DNA from: Flavicella sp042091695
GTDB lineage: Bacteria > Bacteroidota > Bacteroidia > Flavobacteriales > Flavobacteriaceae
Reading direction: 5' to 3'
Length of the DNA stretch: 46,482 nucleotides
Assembly (NCBI GenBank): GCA_042091695.1
Contig: JBELHA010000020.1
Coordinates: forward strand, 1-46,482
Position numbers and translations under genes: made by a program. Below are positions 1 to 8,099 of the stretch, in pieces. Numbering within the stretch: position 1 is the stretch's first letter; each line of letters starts with the position of its first letter. The notes under the pieces were generated by a model. It saw nothing but the letters and a program-made list of their open reading frames with translations. It was not told the origin of the DNA and did no database searches.

Positions 1-292
1 ATTCGTAAGCCACTAGAAAGACAATACAAGCTAGAAAATGTATAATAGTATCCAAACCCAAATGGTATATAAAAAGCAAGCATGTGCCTACAAAAGACAG
101 CCCACACTCCCTTTTTAACACCTGACTTACTATAAATAATCACATGCTACTAGCATTAATGGAGTATTGTGCGGATATATACGCTTGCAAAGAAAGTAAA
201 AGCTTCAAATATCTATAACAACAAGGAGCGACTTAAAATCAAAAAACAGTGTGAACCAATAAATTTACGAACTTCATAGCCCATCCATCAAT
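1..292. other. Left-edge non-coding stretch
   Basis: No convincing gene. On the minus strand a frame of about 48 codons opens near position 145 and runs off the left edge. It encodes a short hydrophobic, aromatic-rich peptide (including IPFGFGYYY) that could be the start of a truncated membrane protein. It is too short and unsupported to call as a gene. The rest is AT-rich DNA downstream of the minus-strand gene ending at 293. Confidence 0.4.
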
Positions 293-2035
293 TCATTTCG
301 GTGTTCTACTTCTCTTCCCTTGAGATTCAAGAAATTTGATGACCATATCGGGTCGTGGTGTTGTGATAGAATTTATCATTCCCTTTTCCATAAGCCAATC
401 TAAATTTCCTCTATTGTCAATAAAAGCACCTAGATCAGCTGCTAGAGGTTTGAGATACGCTCTATCGGGTTGGTAACTAAAAATTTTATGGTTCCCATAA
501 CTGTCTGTATAGGACCTACCTTCAGGATGGTCTGCGTACAAGCTGTAAATCCCTACATTGAATAGTGATAGTAGGTTTACTAAATCATTGTCTAATAAAG
601 AATCATTGTCGTATTTGAAATTATTCTCAATACGGTTGGCAACTGAAACCCACTCTAAATAGGTTGCATAATTGCTCCTATATAGGTTTTCATCCAATAC
701 ACAATAGGGCGTAAAATCTGAAACAGTATAATTTGTGGCATTGAAAGCATTTAACTGACTGATATACCCCTGTGGCGTAAAGAAGTTGCCTCCTAGGAAC
801 TCTTGTAGCGGTATTTGCATGGTCAACACATTTTCTATACCCGTATTTTTGATGTAGTACATTAAAAAATGTTGCGCCTTCATAATTTGTTGTAGTTGTA
901 TCGTATTCATATCTTTTGCAATGCCATTAATTTGAAATCTGTCGTCAAAATAATTCAATTGCAGTAATCTCAGAGGAAACCTATCAAAGATTTCTTCTAG
1001 AGTACAGGGGTATATATTGTTTAGTATTTTTCCATTTTTATTTTTTACCTGAAGTGCTAAAAACTCATCTTTTGTGATGTGATTGATTTTCAACATCTCG
1101 GGTGGTATTCCTTTTTGTTGAGTCAAATCAGCGACATCATACCAACGTTCTAAATAAGTACCACTGCAAGCAACGATAAAATTATCAGCGGTAAGTCGTA
1201 CATCAACTTGAAGTATATCTGCACCAACTGCAATCGCATCTTCAAAAGCAGTCAAAGTATTTTTACCCTGCTTTTCTCCCCAAAGCCCCCCTTCAGCCAC
1301 TACAAATGTATAGTCAAATTGATCAGGATATTGCAATAGTGTTTTAAAGTCATTGTATTCCTTTCTTTCATAAATTTTGAGAAGTTCTAAGAAGCTGAAC
1401 TCCCCCAACGCAGGTATAGACAACGAAGTGAGTGTACAGTTTTTTACGGTGAGTTTTACAGAGACAGGATATACAATCTCTTGTTCTTCTTGGCTAAAAA
1501 AATTAGATTTCCGTAATTTCTGTGATAACAGACTAACTCTCAAATCATTTGAATACACAGCGTTTTTGAATTTCTTTGAAGGTACTTTCCAATATCCAGA
1601 TTGGTAGTAATCTACGTTTTGCATGGCAAAAACACCATAAAACAAATGGTTTGAATTGTGAGATTTACGGGTTTTATCTATAAAGAACACCTCTAAAACA
1701 GCACCATCTTTTTGCGTAGGCACATGTGTCTGTGGAGATTTTAGATGGGTACTATTTGCCACATTTTTGACTTTAATACCATAGCCACGAGGAACAATTG
1801 GCTGTTTACTATCAAAGCCTAGTATTGCATCAATATTTTCAGCTACTAGGAGTAGATTCATTACAAACACATGACTGCCAATGACGGTAACTGAATTATC
1901 GCTTTCATTGAAGACAACTTTACTTCGATGCTTCGTATTGTATTCTTGAAGATTTTCAAAAGGAGTTCTTGCTAGTATGTTTGTAAATAAAAAAAAGCAG
2001 AGATACAGTATACTATTTTGTTTAGAAATACACAT
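293..2035 (-). CDS. Secreted glycerophosphodiesterase-like protein, probably catalytically dead
   Basis: About 580 aa. The ATG at 2035 is preferred because it starts directly at a signal peptide (MCISKQNSILYLCFFLFTN, cleavage near ILA); a TTG 33 bases upstream would add an unusual N-terminus. Residues ~25-240 match no family I recognise. Residues ~245-575 have the layout of a GDPD/PI-PLC-like TIM barrel: a NTLTAFEDAI segment, then GADILQVDVRLT, and a C-terminal ITTPRPDMVIKFLE like the usual ending of the family. The catalytic positions are changed: HRG reads EGG, PENT reads GKNT, ExD reads QVD and the HD pair reads SG. The enzyme function is therefore doubtful, and a binding role is possible. 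It lies 76 bases downstream of a T9SS cargo gene on the same strand, in a surface-protein region. The fold assignment rests on motif spacing only. Confidence 0.6.
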   Translation of the reverse strand: MCISKQNSILYLCFFLFTNILARTPFENLQEYNTKHRSKVVFNESDNSVTVIGSHVFVMNLLLVAENIDAILGFDSKQPIVPRGYGIKVKNVANSTHLKSPQTHVPTQKDGAVLEVFFIDKTRKSHNSNHLFYGVFAMQNVDYYQSGYWKVPSKKFKNAVYSNDLRVSLLSQKLRKSNFFSQEEQEIVYPVSVKLTVKNCTLTSLSIPALGEFSFLELLKIYERKEYNDFKTLLQYPDQFDYTFVVAEGGLWGEKQGKNTLTAFEDAIAVGADILQVDVRLTADNFIVACSGTYLERWYDVADLTQQKGIPPEMLKINHITKDEFLALQVKNKNGKILNNIYPCTLEEIFDRFPLRLLQLNYFDDRFQINGIAKDMNTIQLQQIMKAQHFLMYYIKNTGIENVLTMQIPLQEFLGGNFFTPQGYISQLNAFNATNYTVSDFTPYCVLDENLYRSNYATYLEWVSVANRIENNFKYDNDSLLDNDLVNLLSLFNVGIYSLYADHPEGRSYTDSYGNHKIFSYQPDRAYLKPLAADLGAFIDNRGNLDWLMEKGMINSITTPRPDMVIKFLESQGKRSRTPK

Positions 2036-2111
2036 ACATTTTATTTTACATTTATGAGAACTATCCAAAGACTCATTGTATAATATTTTTTTATAAAATT
2101 CTAGTTCCTAT

Positions 2112-3281
2112 TTATGGAACGATAAGTTGATGACTACTCACTTTATTATTTTCAATAACTTTAACGAGATACACTCCCTTTTTCAAAGCACTTATAGAGA
2201 TAGGTACTTGTTTTGAAAGTGTTTCTTTTTCAAAAACAACATCTTTAGCATGCTGTACTTCTCCAAATATATCTTTGATTTCAACGCGAACTGTTCCAGG
2301 TTTTTTAACCGTAATAGCTACAGTCAATGACTTAGAATTGACATAAGGATTGGGAGAAACAATTATTTTACTCTTTAATTCTTTCGCTTTATTGGTTGTC
2401 CCAGCAGCAATTAGTGTTTCAATAGGAACATGTTCTGTTTTTATATAAATATCCTCCAAAGTATCAAAATCATAACATCCTTTTAGAATTCTAAAATAAT
2501 CTATTTGATACATAGCGGGCAATCGTTCATTTGGGTCAGGAGAGCCGAAACCTATACTTCCAATTTCATTAGCATATATAGCTTGACCACCTAAATAGAC
2601 CAATTCCTTCGTAGATGTCTCATAAACCTCTCCGCGTGTATTAGCTTTCACAAAGACTCGAAATACATCCTTGGTAATAGATACAAACAAGATATAGTTA
2701 CTCATCTTTTTTACTTTGAATTGGGTGGGGTCCCACAAATCAAACTCCCAAGTACCATTGATAAGACCGTCCAAGGGATCTCGAGTATATCTGTGGAAAA
2801 CTAGCTTTGAATTGACTCTTTTTAAGCCATATACAATACGTCCATGGGTATCTTTTATCCAAAACAAGTACCTTTCTCCCACATAATAATCTCTAAAACC
2901 TTCACCTGATTGCACTTTAGTCATCAGCGTATATCCAGCATCTCCACTAATATCTAAGGCGTCGACAAAAGTCGCCCTCATACTGTCTTTAAAAATTAGA
3001 CTTCCATTTTGACGGTTTGGAAAGTTTTTAAAATCCGTTGTATCCCAATCCCAAAAATTCAAATACCCATTATCTCTTCCATATTCATACTTTTTATGTA
3101 TCGATATATTCTGTTGCTCTTGAATTCCAAAAATTTTATCATTGATATGATCATAAGTAGGAGCATCAGATTGGTCAAATTCCAATGCCATATCAAAACG
3201 TAAATTAGATGAAACTTGGCTTTGACATAGTAAAAATGCTGTTTGAAAAAGATGTATTGCTAGTAAGATTCTCTTAATCAT
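2112..3281 (-). CDS. Secreted protein with T9SS C-terminal sorting domain
   Basis: 389 aa. An N-terminal signal peptide (MIKRILLAIHLFQTAFLLCQSQ) is followed by a ~280-residue, aromatic-rich, beta-type region that looks like a concanavalin-A-like jelly roll (for example YQIDYFRIL near its end). I cannot assign a ligand or reaction. Residues ~306-389 form a typical type A sorting domain of the type IX secretion system: an SPNPY start, a VRVEIKDIFGE strand, then GVYLVKVIENN and a short basic or polar end. Such domains direct cargo across the outer membrane and are then cleaved. PorT, a component of that machine, is encoded at 14151. The gene is followed at 2035 by the GDPD-like gene on the same strand. 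Confidence 0.75.
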   Translation of the reverse strand: MIKRILLAIHLFQTAFLLCQSQVSSNLRFDMALEFDQSDAPTYDHINDKIFGIQEQQNISIHKKYEYGRDNGYLNFWDWDTTDFKNFPNRQNGSLIFKDSMRATFVDALDISGDAGYTLMTKVQSGEGFRDYYVGERYLFWIKDTHGRIVYGLKRVNSKLVFHRYTRDPLDGLINGTWEFDLWDPTQFKVKKMSNYILFVSITKDVFRVFVKANTRGEVYETSTKELVYLGGQAIYANEIGSIGFGSPDPNERLPAMYQIDYFRILKGCYDFDTLEDIYIKTEHVPIETLIAAGTTNKAKELKSKIIVSPNPYVNSKSLTVAITVKKPGTVRVEIKDIFGEVQHAKDVVFEKETLSKQVPISISALKKGVYLVKVIENNKVSSHQLIVP

Positions 3282-3381
3282 TAGATAGTTTTAATTAATA
3301 AAATAGTCCCAAGCACGAGTAACACATGTAATCTTCCTATTGAAAATAGATTCAATAGGAAAATTATTGTATTGTTATTGA

Positions 3382-4710
3382 TTACTCTTCTTCCAAGTCT
3401 TTCAATCTTGCGAGTAAAAGTTCAATTTTCTTTTCTTGTGCGATGGTATGCAGCGTCAATTCTTCGATAGTTTTCACCAATCGATTGGTCATATCACTGA
3501 CTTTAAAACCATTTTCAGCAACTTCTTTAGCTGAAGGCATGGTGTGTAAGTGCCCTTTCTCAAGAATCACATTTTCAATTTGCTTCAAACTTGGCAATTT
3601 GTAGTCGGAATGAAACACATAGTCAGGAAAGTCATCTGCACTTGCTAGTGCAAAATCGAGGCTGACAACCCCCTCTTCAACAAATACTAAATTGTTTTCA
3701 TATTTCGGTCCAGTTGTATCTATAAGACCTCTACCATGAGTGTCGTTTTCTGAGATATACAAACGTCCATCAATACTTAACTTTACATTGGCTATCTTAT
3801 GATTCCTATTTTGTCCAATATGCATGGTTTTTGCATAGATATCCCCTTCAGAAATAAAATCATTCTCTATTTGAAATGTTCCATCATTAGTCAAAGATGC
3901 AGTAGGTGGTGAATTTTTATCACCCCAGGTATACCCTCGACCATCACCATCTTCAATACTTGTTTTTATAGAAATATCAGTGACATCACCATAATGATAA
4001 TTATCACCCACCCCCATATGTATTTTATTGTTATCATTCGAAAACGAAAAACCGTTTCCATCACCATTATCTACTACCACATTTTTTGCTCTAACAGTAT
4101 TGCCTACTGTCATGTCGTTTGCACAGTACATATCGCCTTCAACAGTTAAATTTTCTTTTATTTTTAACGATCCCGTATTTGATAAAGCGGCTATTGGTCG
4201 TTTATTTACAACACCCCAAACCCAACCTCGACCTTGATGGTTGCTCATGTTTGTTTTTATGGCATGGCTCGTGACATCCCCGTAATGGTATTCATTACCA
4301 GTTCCCATATGTATTTTATAGCTATTATTACCACCCCAAAAAGAAAAACCATTTCCGACACCACTTTTGACTGCTACTTCTTTTTTAGCAACGATTGTAC
4401 CATCAGACTTTATTTCAGCCATAGGACTACCTTTAGCACCATCATTATTAGAATCGATATAATTAAAACCTAACCTACCATAATTTTTAAAAATCCCCCA
4501 AGCATCGTTTTTTCCTCTTATTGTATACCCTGCTCTAAAATCAGAACGGTCTTTATTGGTTACATGGATATCTCCTTTATTTCCATAAAGACCTCCCCAA
4601 CTATCTTGGGCTGAAGATTGGCTAATAATACACAATAATAAAATATAGGTCATGTATTTTTGAAAAAAAATGCTGTTTGTTTGTTTTAAGTGTTCCTTTT
4701 TAAATTTCAT
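3382..4710 (-). CDS. Tail-fibre-like secreted protein, paralogue 1
   Basis: 442 aa, with a long charged N-terminus and signal peptide ending ISQSSAQ. The body carries two copies of a ~80-residue module (about residues 118-195 and 215-290), each reading roughly NGFSF, KIHMG, NEYHYGDVT, IKT, GRGWxWG, AxLxNxGxxxI and an ENLTVEGDIY-like segment. The last ~70 residues (YKLPSLKQIENVILEKGHLHTMPSAKEV, then an EELTLHTIAQEKKIELL coiled coil) are the trimerising C-terminus common in Bacteroidota proteins related to phage tail-fibre/S74 chaperone proteins. Probable location is the cell surface, probable state a trimer; the function is unknown. Its closest relative is the next gene upstream (4884-6293). 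No phage structural genes surround it, so it is a host surface protein rather than part of a prophage as far as this window shows. Confidence 0.7.
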   Translation of the reverse strand: MKFKKEHLKQTNSIFFQKYMTYILLLCIISQSSAQDSWGGLYGNKGDIHVTNKDRSDFRAGYTIRGKNDAWGIFKNYGRLGFNYIDSNNDGAKGSPMAEIKSDGTIVAKKEVAVKSGVGNGFSFWGGNNSYKIHMGTGNEYHYGDVTSHAIKTNMSNHQGRGWVWGVVNKRPIAALSNTGSLKIKENLTVEGDMYCANDMTVGNTVRAKNVVVDNGDGNGFSFSNDNNKIHMGVGDNYHYGDVTDISIKTSIEDGDGRGYTWGDKNSPPTASLTNDGTFQIENDFISEGDIYAKTMHIGQNRNHKIANVKLSIDGRLYISENDTHGRGLIDTTGPKYENNLVFVEEGVVSLDFALASADDFPDYVFHSDYKLPSLKQIENVILEKGHLHTMPSAKEVAENGFKVSDMTNRLVKTIEELTLHTIAQEKKIELLLARLKDLEEE

Positions 4711-4883
4711 AATAAAATATTTTAATAAAATTAATAATTCTGATTAAGTAGCAATTTTAAAGGGGAAGCATATATAGAAATTAATTATCACTCTAATTTT
4801 CATAAAAACATATGCTTACAGTCAGTACATTTGTTCGTGAAATATATACGCTGAGATAAATAGTACGAATATGTAAATACTCA
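4711..4883. other. Spacer between the two tail-fibre-like genes
   Basis: 173 bp of AT-rich DNA. The segment starting about 19 bases before the start codon at 4710 (AATTAATAATTCTGATTAA) resembles the segment about 20 bases before the start of the paralogue at 6293 and the two unit starts at 6648 and 6986. It therefore probably derives from the same duplicated upstream module. Confidence 0.5.
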
Positions 4884-6293
4884 TTATTTATCCACCAAGA
4901 CTTCTGATCTATCGAATAAATCGTCTAATTTTTTTTCTTGATTAATCATATGAAGGGTCAATTCCTCAACAGTTACCAATATACGCTTGGTCATATCACT
5001 GATGGTATATCCTTTTTTAGAAATCACTTTAGAAGAAGGCATAGTGTGTAAGTGGCCTTTCTCGAGAATGGTATTTTCAATTTGCTTCAAACTTGGCAAT
5101 TTGTATTCAGGATCAAACACATAGTCACCCCAATTTATGACATAATCTAGGTGTAAATCTTGCACGGCTATACCCTTTTCAACCCACAATAAATAATTCC
5201 GATAATTGTCATGATCAAGATTATGAAAACCTCTACCTTTGGAGCCTTTTTCAGAAATATAAACACGTCCGTCTACAGTTATCTTTACGTTAGGTCTGAT
5301 ACCACCATCAAGTTTACCTACATACAGGCGTTCTCCATAGATAGCTTTTTCAACAATAAGATCATTTTTTATTTGGAATTTTCCATCATTTGTCAAAGAT
5401 GCGATTGGTTCTTGACCTCTAGGACCCCAGGTAAAACCTCTACTAGATTCGGTAGCTCCAGTTGCAGTAGGAATAGTTGTATTTATAGACCATTTAGAGA
5501 CGAGACCATAATGGTAATTAGTAGAATTCCCCTCAGTAATTTTAAATATATCACCAGAAATGTCTTCCCAAAAATGGAGACCATATCCATGACCGACACC
5601 TACTCTCACATTTTTTGCACTTAAATCTTTCTCTACAGTTAAACTTACTAAATCTACATCGGGATTACCCAATTGAGCTATTATATTACCTTCAACAGTC
5701 AAATTTTCTTTAATTTTTAATGATCCCAAATTTGATAAAGCGGCTACAGGAGTTTCACCACTAAGACCCCAAACCCAGCCTCGACCTTTATTTGAGCTCA
5801 TATTTGTCTTTATGGCAAAGTCCGTGACATCCCCGTACTTGTATAAATTACCCTGTACACCACCAATTGGATTAAAAGAATCAAAACCAAAATGTATTTT
5901 ATAGCTATTACTACCACCATAAAAAGAAAAACCATTTCCAATACCCTTTTTGACTGCTACATGTTTGTTAGCAAGGATTCTACCAAAACGATTTATTGTA
6001 GCAGCTACACTACCTTTATCACTATCATCTGCAGTAGTAGCATAGCTAAATTTAAGATTCTTTGAATCTTGATAAAACCACCAAGCAGAACTTTCTCCTC
6101 TAATTCCATATCCTGCTTTAACATCAGAACGGTCTTTATTGGTTACATAAATATCATATTTTTCTCCATAAAGACCTCCCCAGTTTTGTTGGGCTAAAGA
6201 TTGGCTAATGATACACAAGAACAAAAGGTAGGGGATGCATTGTCGATAAAAAATACTATTTATCTGTTTTAAGTGTTTCTTTTTTTTCTTCAT
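4884..6293 (-). CDS. Tail-fibre-like secreted protein, paralogue 2
   Basis: 469 aa, clearly paralogous to the gene at 3382-4710 along its whole length. It has the same lysine-rich N-terminus (HLKQINSIFY), signal peptide ending ISQSLAQ, WGGLYGEKYDIYVTNKDRSD opening and two internal modules with KIHFG/GDVTD/GRGWVWG signatures. The C-terminus KLPSLKQIENTILEKGHLHT plus EELTLHMINQEKKLDDL is nearly the same. The second module has diverged more and carries short insertions. Both copies keep intact reading frames, so both are probably expressed. A role in surface contact or self-assembly into fibres is inference from the family; no ligand is visible. The start codon is supported by the N-terminus being conserved between the two proteins. 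Confidence 0.7.
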   Translation of the reverse strand: MKKKKKHLKQINSIFYRQCIPYLLFLCIISQSLAQQNWGGLYGEKYDIYVTNKDRSDVKAGYGIRGESSAWWFYQDSKNLKFSYATTADDSDKGSVAATINRFGRILANKHVAVKKGIGNGFSFYGGSNSYKIHFGFDSFNPIGGVQGNLYKYGDVTDFAIKTNMSSNKGRGWVWGLSGETPVAALSNLGSLKIKENLTVEGNIIAQLGNPDVDLVSLTVEKDLSAKNVRVGVGHGYGLHFWEDISGDIFKITEGNSTNYHYGLVSKWSINTTIPTATGATESSRGFTWGPRGQEPIASLTNDGKFQIKNDLIVEKAIYGERLYVGKLDGGIRPNVKITVDGRVYISEKGSKGRGFHNLDHDNYRNYLLWVEKGIAVQDLHLDYVINWGDYVFDPEYKLPSLKQIENTILEKGHLHTMPSSKVISKKGYTISDMTKRILVTVEELTLHMINQEKKLDDLFDRSEVLVDK

Positions 6294-6312
6294 AATAATA
6301 GATTTTAAATAG

Positions 6313-6999
6313 AATTAATAATCTTGGTTAAATGGAAATATTTGTAATTAAATAGGAGTATTCAAAGCGAAATTTATAATATGATAACAAGAATTTTCAA
6401 CTAATTAAAAATTCGTTCTAAGAAATAGTATTAAAAAATGAGGGAGGAAATATATTATTGAAAATAATATTCAATAAATTAAAATTAATCTTTTTCATAT
6501 CAATATAATTATGACATAAAATTAAATTATAAGTACAAATTAATGACAAACAAATGATTTAAACGTGGGTCATATTCATAAAGAATATACTTTGTAATGG
6601 TAATTAAAAAACGTTGAACTAATTTTCAGCCTAAGTATTTTTAATACAATTGATAATCCTAAATAAATGAGGGTTTATAAGAGGTTTCATATATAATGAA
6701 CAATAACAATTTCTAACTAATTAAAAACTAGTCTTAGAAGATTATTATTTTTTAAATAAAGGAGGAATTAAAATCAAAACTATATTCTACATCAATTTGA
6801 ACGAAAAACATTAAAAGAAATTCACAAACTAAACAATTAAGATTGATTGTATTTCAATAATATAAAAAACACACAACTTACAAGTGGGTCATATTCGTAA
6901 AAATATATTTTATGGCAATAATTAAAAATTGGCAGATTTAAAATAGAAAGTTACACGTAGATATTAAAAAAAAATGATTATATTGTGTTAATAATCCTC
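6313..6999. repeat. Two degenerate ~335-bp tandem units upstream of the tail-fibre-like genes
   Basis: Unit A is about 6313-6647, unit B about 6648-6985, and a fragment of a third begins near 6986. Shared landmarks in the same order are AATTAATAATC (6313), AATTGATAATCC (6648) and GTTAATAATCC (~6987); AACTAATTAAAAA at ~6399 and ~6715; a GAGGAA-type purine block at ~6445 and ~6760; GTGGGTCATATTC at 6565 and 6894, each followed by AATATA and ATTAAAAA. No frame of useful length runs through either unit. The unit start lies the same distance (~20 bases) from the start codon as the related sequence upstream of the other paralogue, suggesting duplicated upstream regions. Confidence 0.65.
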
Positions 7000-7023
7000 C
7001 ACTCACTTTTAATACGTAAAAAA

Positions 7024-7066
7024 ACACCTTTATAGGTGTATCTTATTTTGGTCCCTACAGGGACCT
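7024..7066. other. Two adjacent perfect hairpins
   Basis: ACACCT-TTAT-AGGTGT (7024-7039) is followed ten bases later by GGTCCC-TACA-GGGACC (7050-7065) and then TTTTATA. The second could be a weak intrinsic terminator on the plus strand, yet no plus-strand gene precedes it. Alternatives are the end of a small RNA from the repeat region or protein-binding palindromes upstream of the AraC-type gene at 7135. A further small inverted repeat (TCCATTGAATAATGGA) sits at about 7094-7109. Confidence 0.5.
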
Positions 7067-7134
7067 TTTATATCCCCCTTTTGAGAAACAACGAGTCCAT
7101 TGAATAATGGATATTATTGGAAACTTAATTACAA

Positions 7135-7614
7135 ATGGATATGATTAATTTAGAGCGTGTTGTAGAAAACAAATCCCTCATTAAAAAAGTACAAACCTAT
7201 TTTATGAAGGCTTTTTTAAGTTACAATATAAAAAAGAAAAAAAATTACCCTTCAAAAAAACCAAGGCTAGTAATTCAGTCTTATGACGAGGTATTTATTG
7301 AAAAACTATACCGAGTACTTGATAAAAACATTTATGAAGAAAATTTAAAAGCAGGAAAAATATCAAAAGAGTTGCATATGAGTCATTCCAGCATGTATAA
7401 AAAAATCAAATTAATTACAGGAAAGAGCTATGTACAATTCATACGAGAATATAGACTCTCTATAGCAAAGGAATTAATTGAAAATAAGGGCTATTCAGTA
7501 GCAGACACGTGCTATATGGTAGGCTATTCAGATCGCAAATATTTCAGTAAACTTTTCAAAAAACAACACGGTAACAATCCTTCATCTTACTACAAAAAAA
7601 AAGAGCTCCAATGA
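7135..7614 (+). CDS. Short AraC-family DNA-binding protein
   Basis: 159 aa. Residues ~55-155 form a full AraC-type domain with two helix-turn-helix units: first helix pair ISKELHMSHSSMYKKIKLITG, linker YVQFIREYRLSIAKELIE, second pair VADTCYMVGYSDRKYFSKLF, ending GNNPSSYYKK. The N-terminal ~55 residues are basic and carry no sensor domain. This domain style is that of Bacteroidota hybrid two-component regulators, but the periplasmic sensor, kinase and receiver parts are absent here. The gene may therefore be a trimmed remnant or a small independent regulator. It points away from the surface-protein genes upstream and could act on them; that is inference from position. Its last codons overlap a minus-strand terminator (7594-7628). 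Confidence 0.8.
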   Translation: MDMINLERVVENKSLIKKVQTYFMKAFLSYNIKKKKNYPSKKPRLVIQSYDEVFIEKLYRVLDKNIYEENLKAGKISKELHMSHSSMYKKIKLITGKSYVQFIREYRLSIAKELIENKGYSVADTCYMVGYSDRKYFSKLFKKQHGNNPSSYYKKKELQ

Positions 7615-7628
7615 AATGGAACTCTTTT
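7594..7628 (-). terminator. Terminator of the tRNA-Glu/rpsT/tRNA-Glu unit
   Basis: On the minus strand AAAAGAG-x-TCCA pairs with TGGA-x-CTCTTTT around a 6-base loop, with one mismatch, followed by nine consecutive T. The structure overlaps the last codons and the stop of the convergent AraC-type gene. On the plus strand the T run is only four long, so the minus direction is favoured. Confidence 0.75.
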
Positions 7629-7637
7629 AGGACATTG

Positions 7638-7709
7638 TAGTCCGTAGGGGAATCGAACCCCTGTTACATGGATGAAAACCATGCGTCCTAACCCCTAGAC
7701 GAACGGACC
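7638..7709 (-). tRNA. tRNA-Glu (TTC), copy 2
   Basis: 72 nt. The minus strand begins GGTCCGTTCGTCTAGGGG. The anticodon stem CATGG/CCATG encloses the loop TTTTCAT with anticodon TTC. The T arm CAGGGGTTCGATTCCCCT is intact and the acceptor strand ends ACGGACTA. CCA is not encoded. It begins 9 bases after the rpsT stop codon, so it is almost certainly transcribed with rpsT. The sequence is identical to the copy at 8004-8075. Confidence 0.97.
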
Positions 7710-7718
7710 AACTATAAA

Positions 7719-7970
7719 TTACAATGCAGCTACGTGCTTTGTCAATTTAGATTGTAAGTTGCTTGCTTTGTTAGCGTGAATCACATTGTTCTTCGCTAAT
7801 TTATGCAACATTGCAACGATAGAAGGCAATTTATCTTCTGCCTCTTTTTTATCAGTCAAAGCTTTCAATGCTCTTACAGCATTACGCGTAGTTTTGTGTT
7901 GGTACTTGTTTCTCAACTGCTTCTCGCGATCACTTCTAATTCTCTTTAATGCTGACTTATGATTTGCCAT
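7719..7970 (-). CDS. rpsT: 30S ribosomal protein S20
   Basis: 83 aa, the usual length for S20. It starts MANHKSALKRIRSDREKQLR, the conserved basic N-terminus that contacts 16S rRNA, and ends with the helix NVIHANKASNLQSKLTKHV containing the conserved HxNKAxRxKSxL-type signature. S20 is a primary binder in 30S assembly. The gene lies between two identical tRNA-Glu genes, 33 bases after the first and 9 bases before the second, and shares the promoters at 8100-8129 and 8236-8266. tRNA processing would release the rpsT message from the joint transcript; that is inference. Confidence 0.97.
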   Translation of the reverse strand: MANHKSALKRIRSDREKQLRNKYQHKTTRNAVRALKALTDKKEAEDKLPSIVAMLHKLAKNNVIHANKASNLQSKLTKHVAAL

Positions 7971-8003
7971 AATTTAAAATATTTTTTAAACACTTAATTT
8001 TTG

Positions 8004-8075
8004 TAGTCCGTAGGGGAATCGAACCCCTGTTACATGGATGAAAACCATGCGTCCTAACCCCTAGACGAACGGACC
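8004..8075 (-). tRNA. tRNA-Glu (TTC), copy 1
   Basis: 72 nt, identical to the copy at 7638-7709: cloverleaf with anticodon loop TTTTCAT (anticodon TTC), intact T arm, acceptor GGTCCGT/ACGGACT with a G-T pair at the end, and no encoded CCA. It is the first gene of the unit; the nearer promoter ends 25 bases upstream of its 5' end. Confidence 0.97.
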
Positions 8076-8099
8076 GTTATTTTGCTTTTTTTAGCGAGG

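Noticed and set aside
5211..5624. 137-codon plus-strand frame
   Set aside because: Fully antisense to the tail-fibre-like gene; no start signal or recognisable motif.
3382..6293. Prophage interpretation of the tail-fibre-like genes
   Set aside because: No integrase, capsid, terminase or attachment site is visible; both proteins have signal peptides, which phage fibres lack.
7638..8075. Integration site of a mobile element between the two tRNA-Glu copies
   Set aside because: Both tRNAs are complete, the interval holds only rpsT, and no integrase is nearby.
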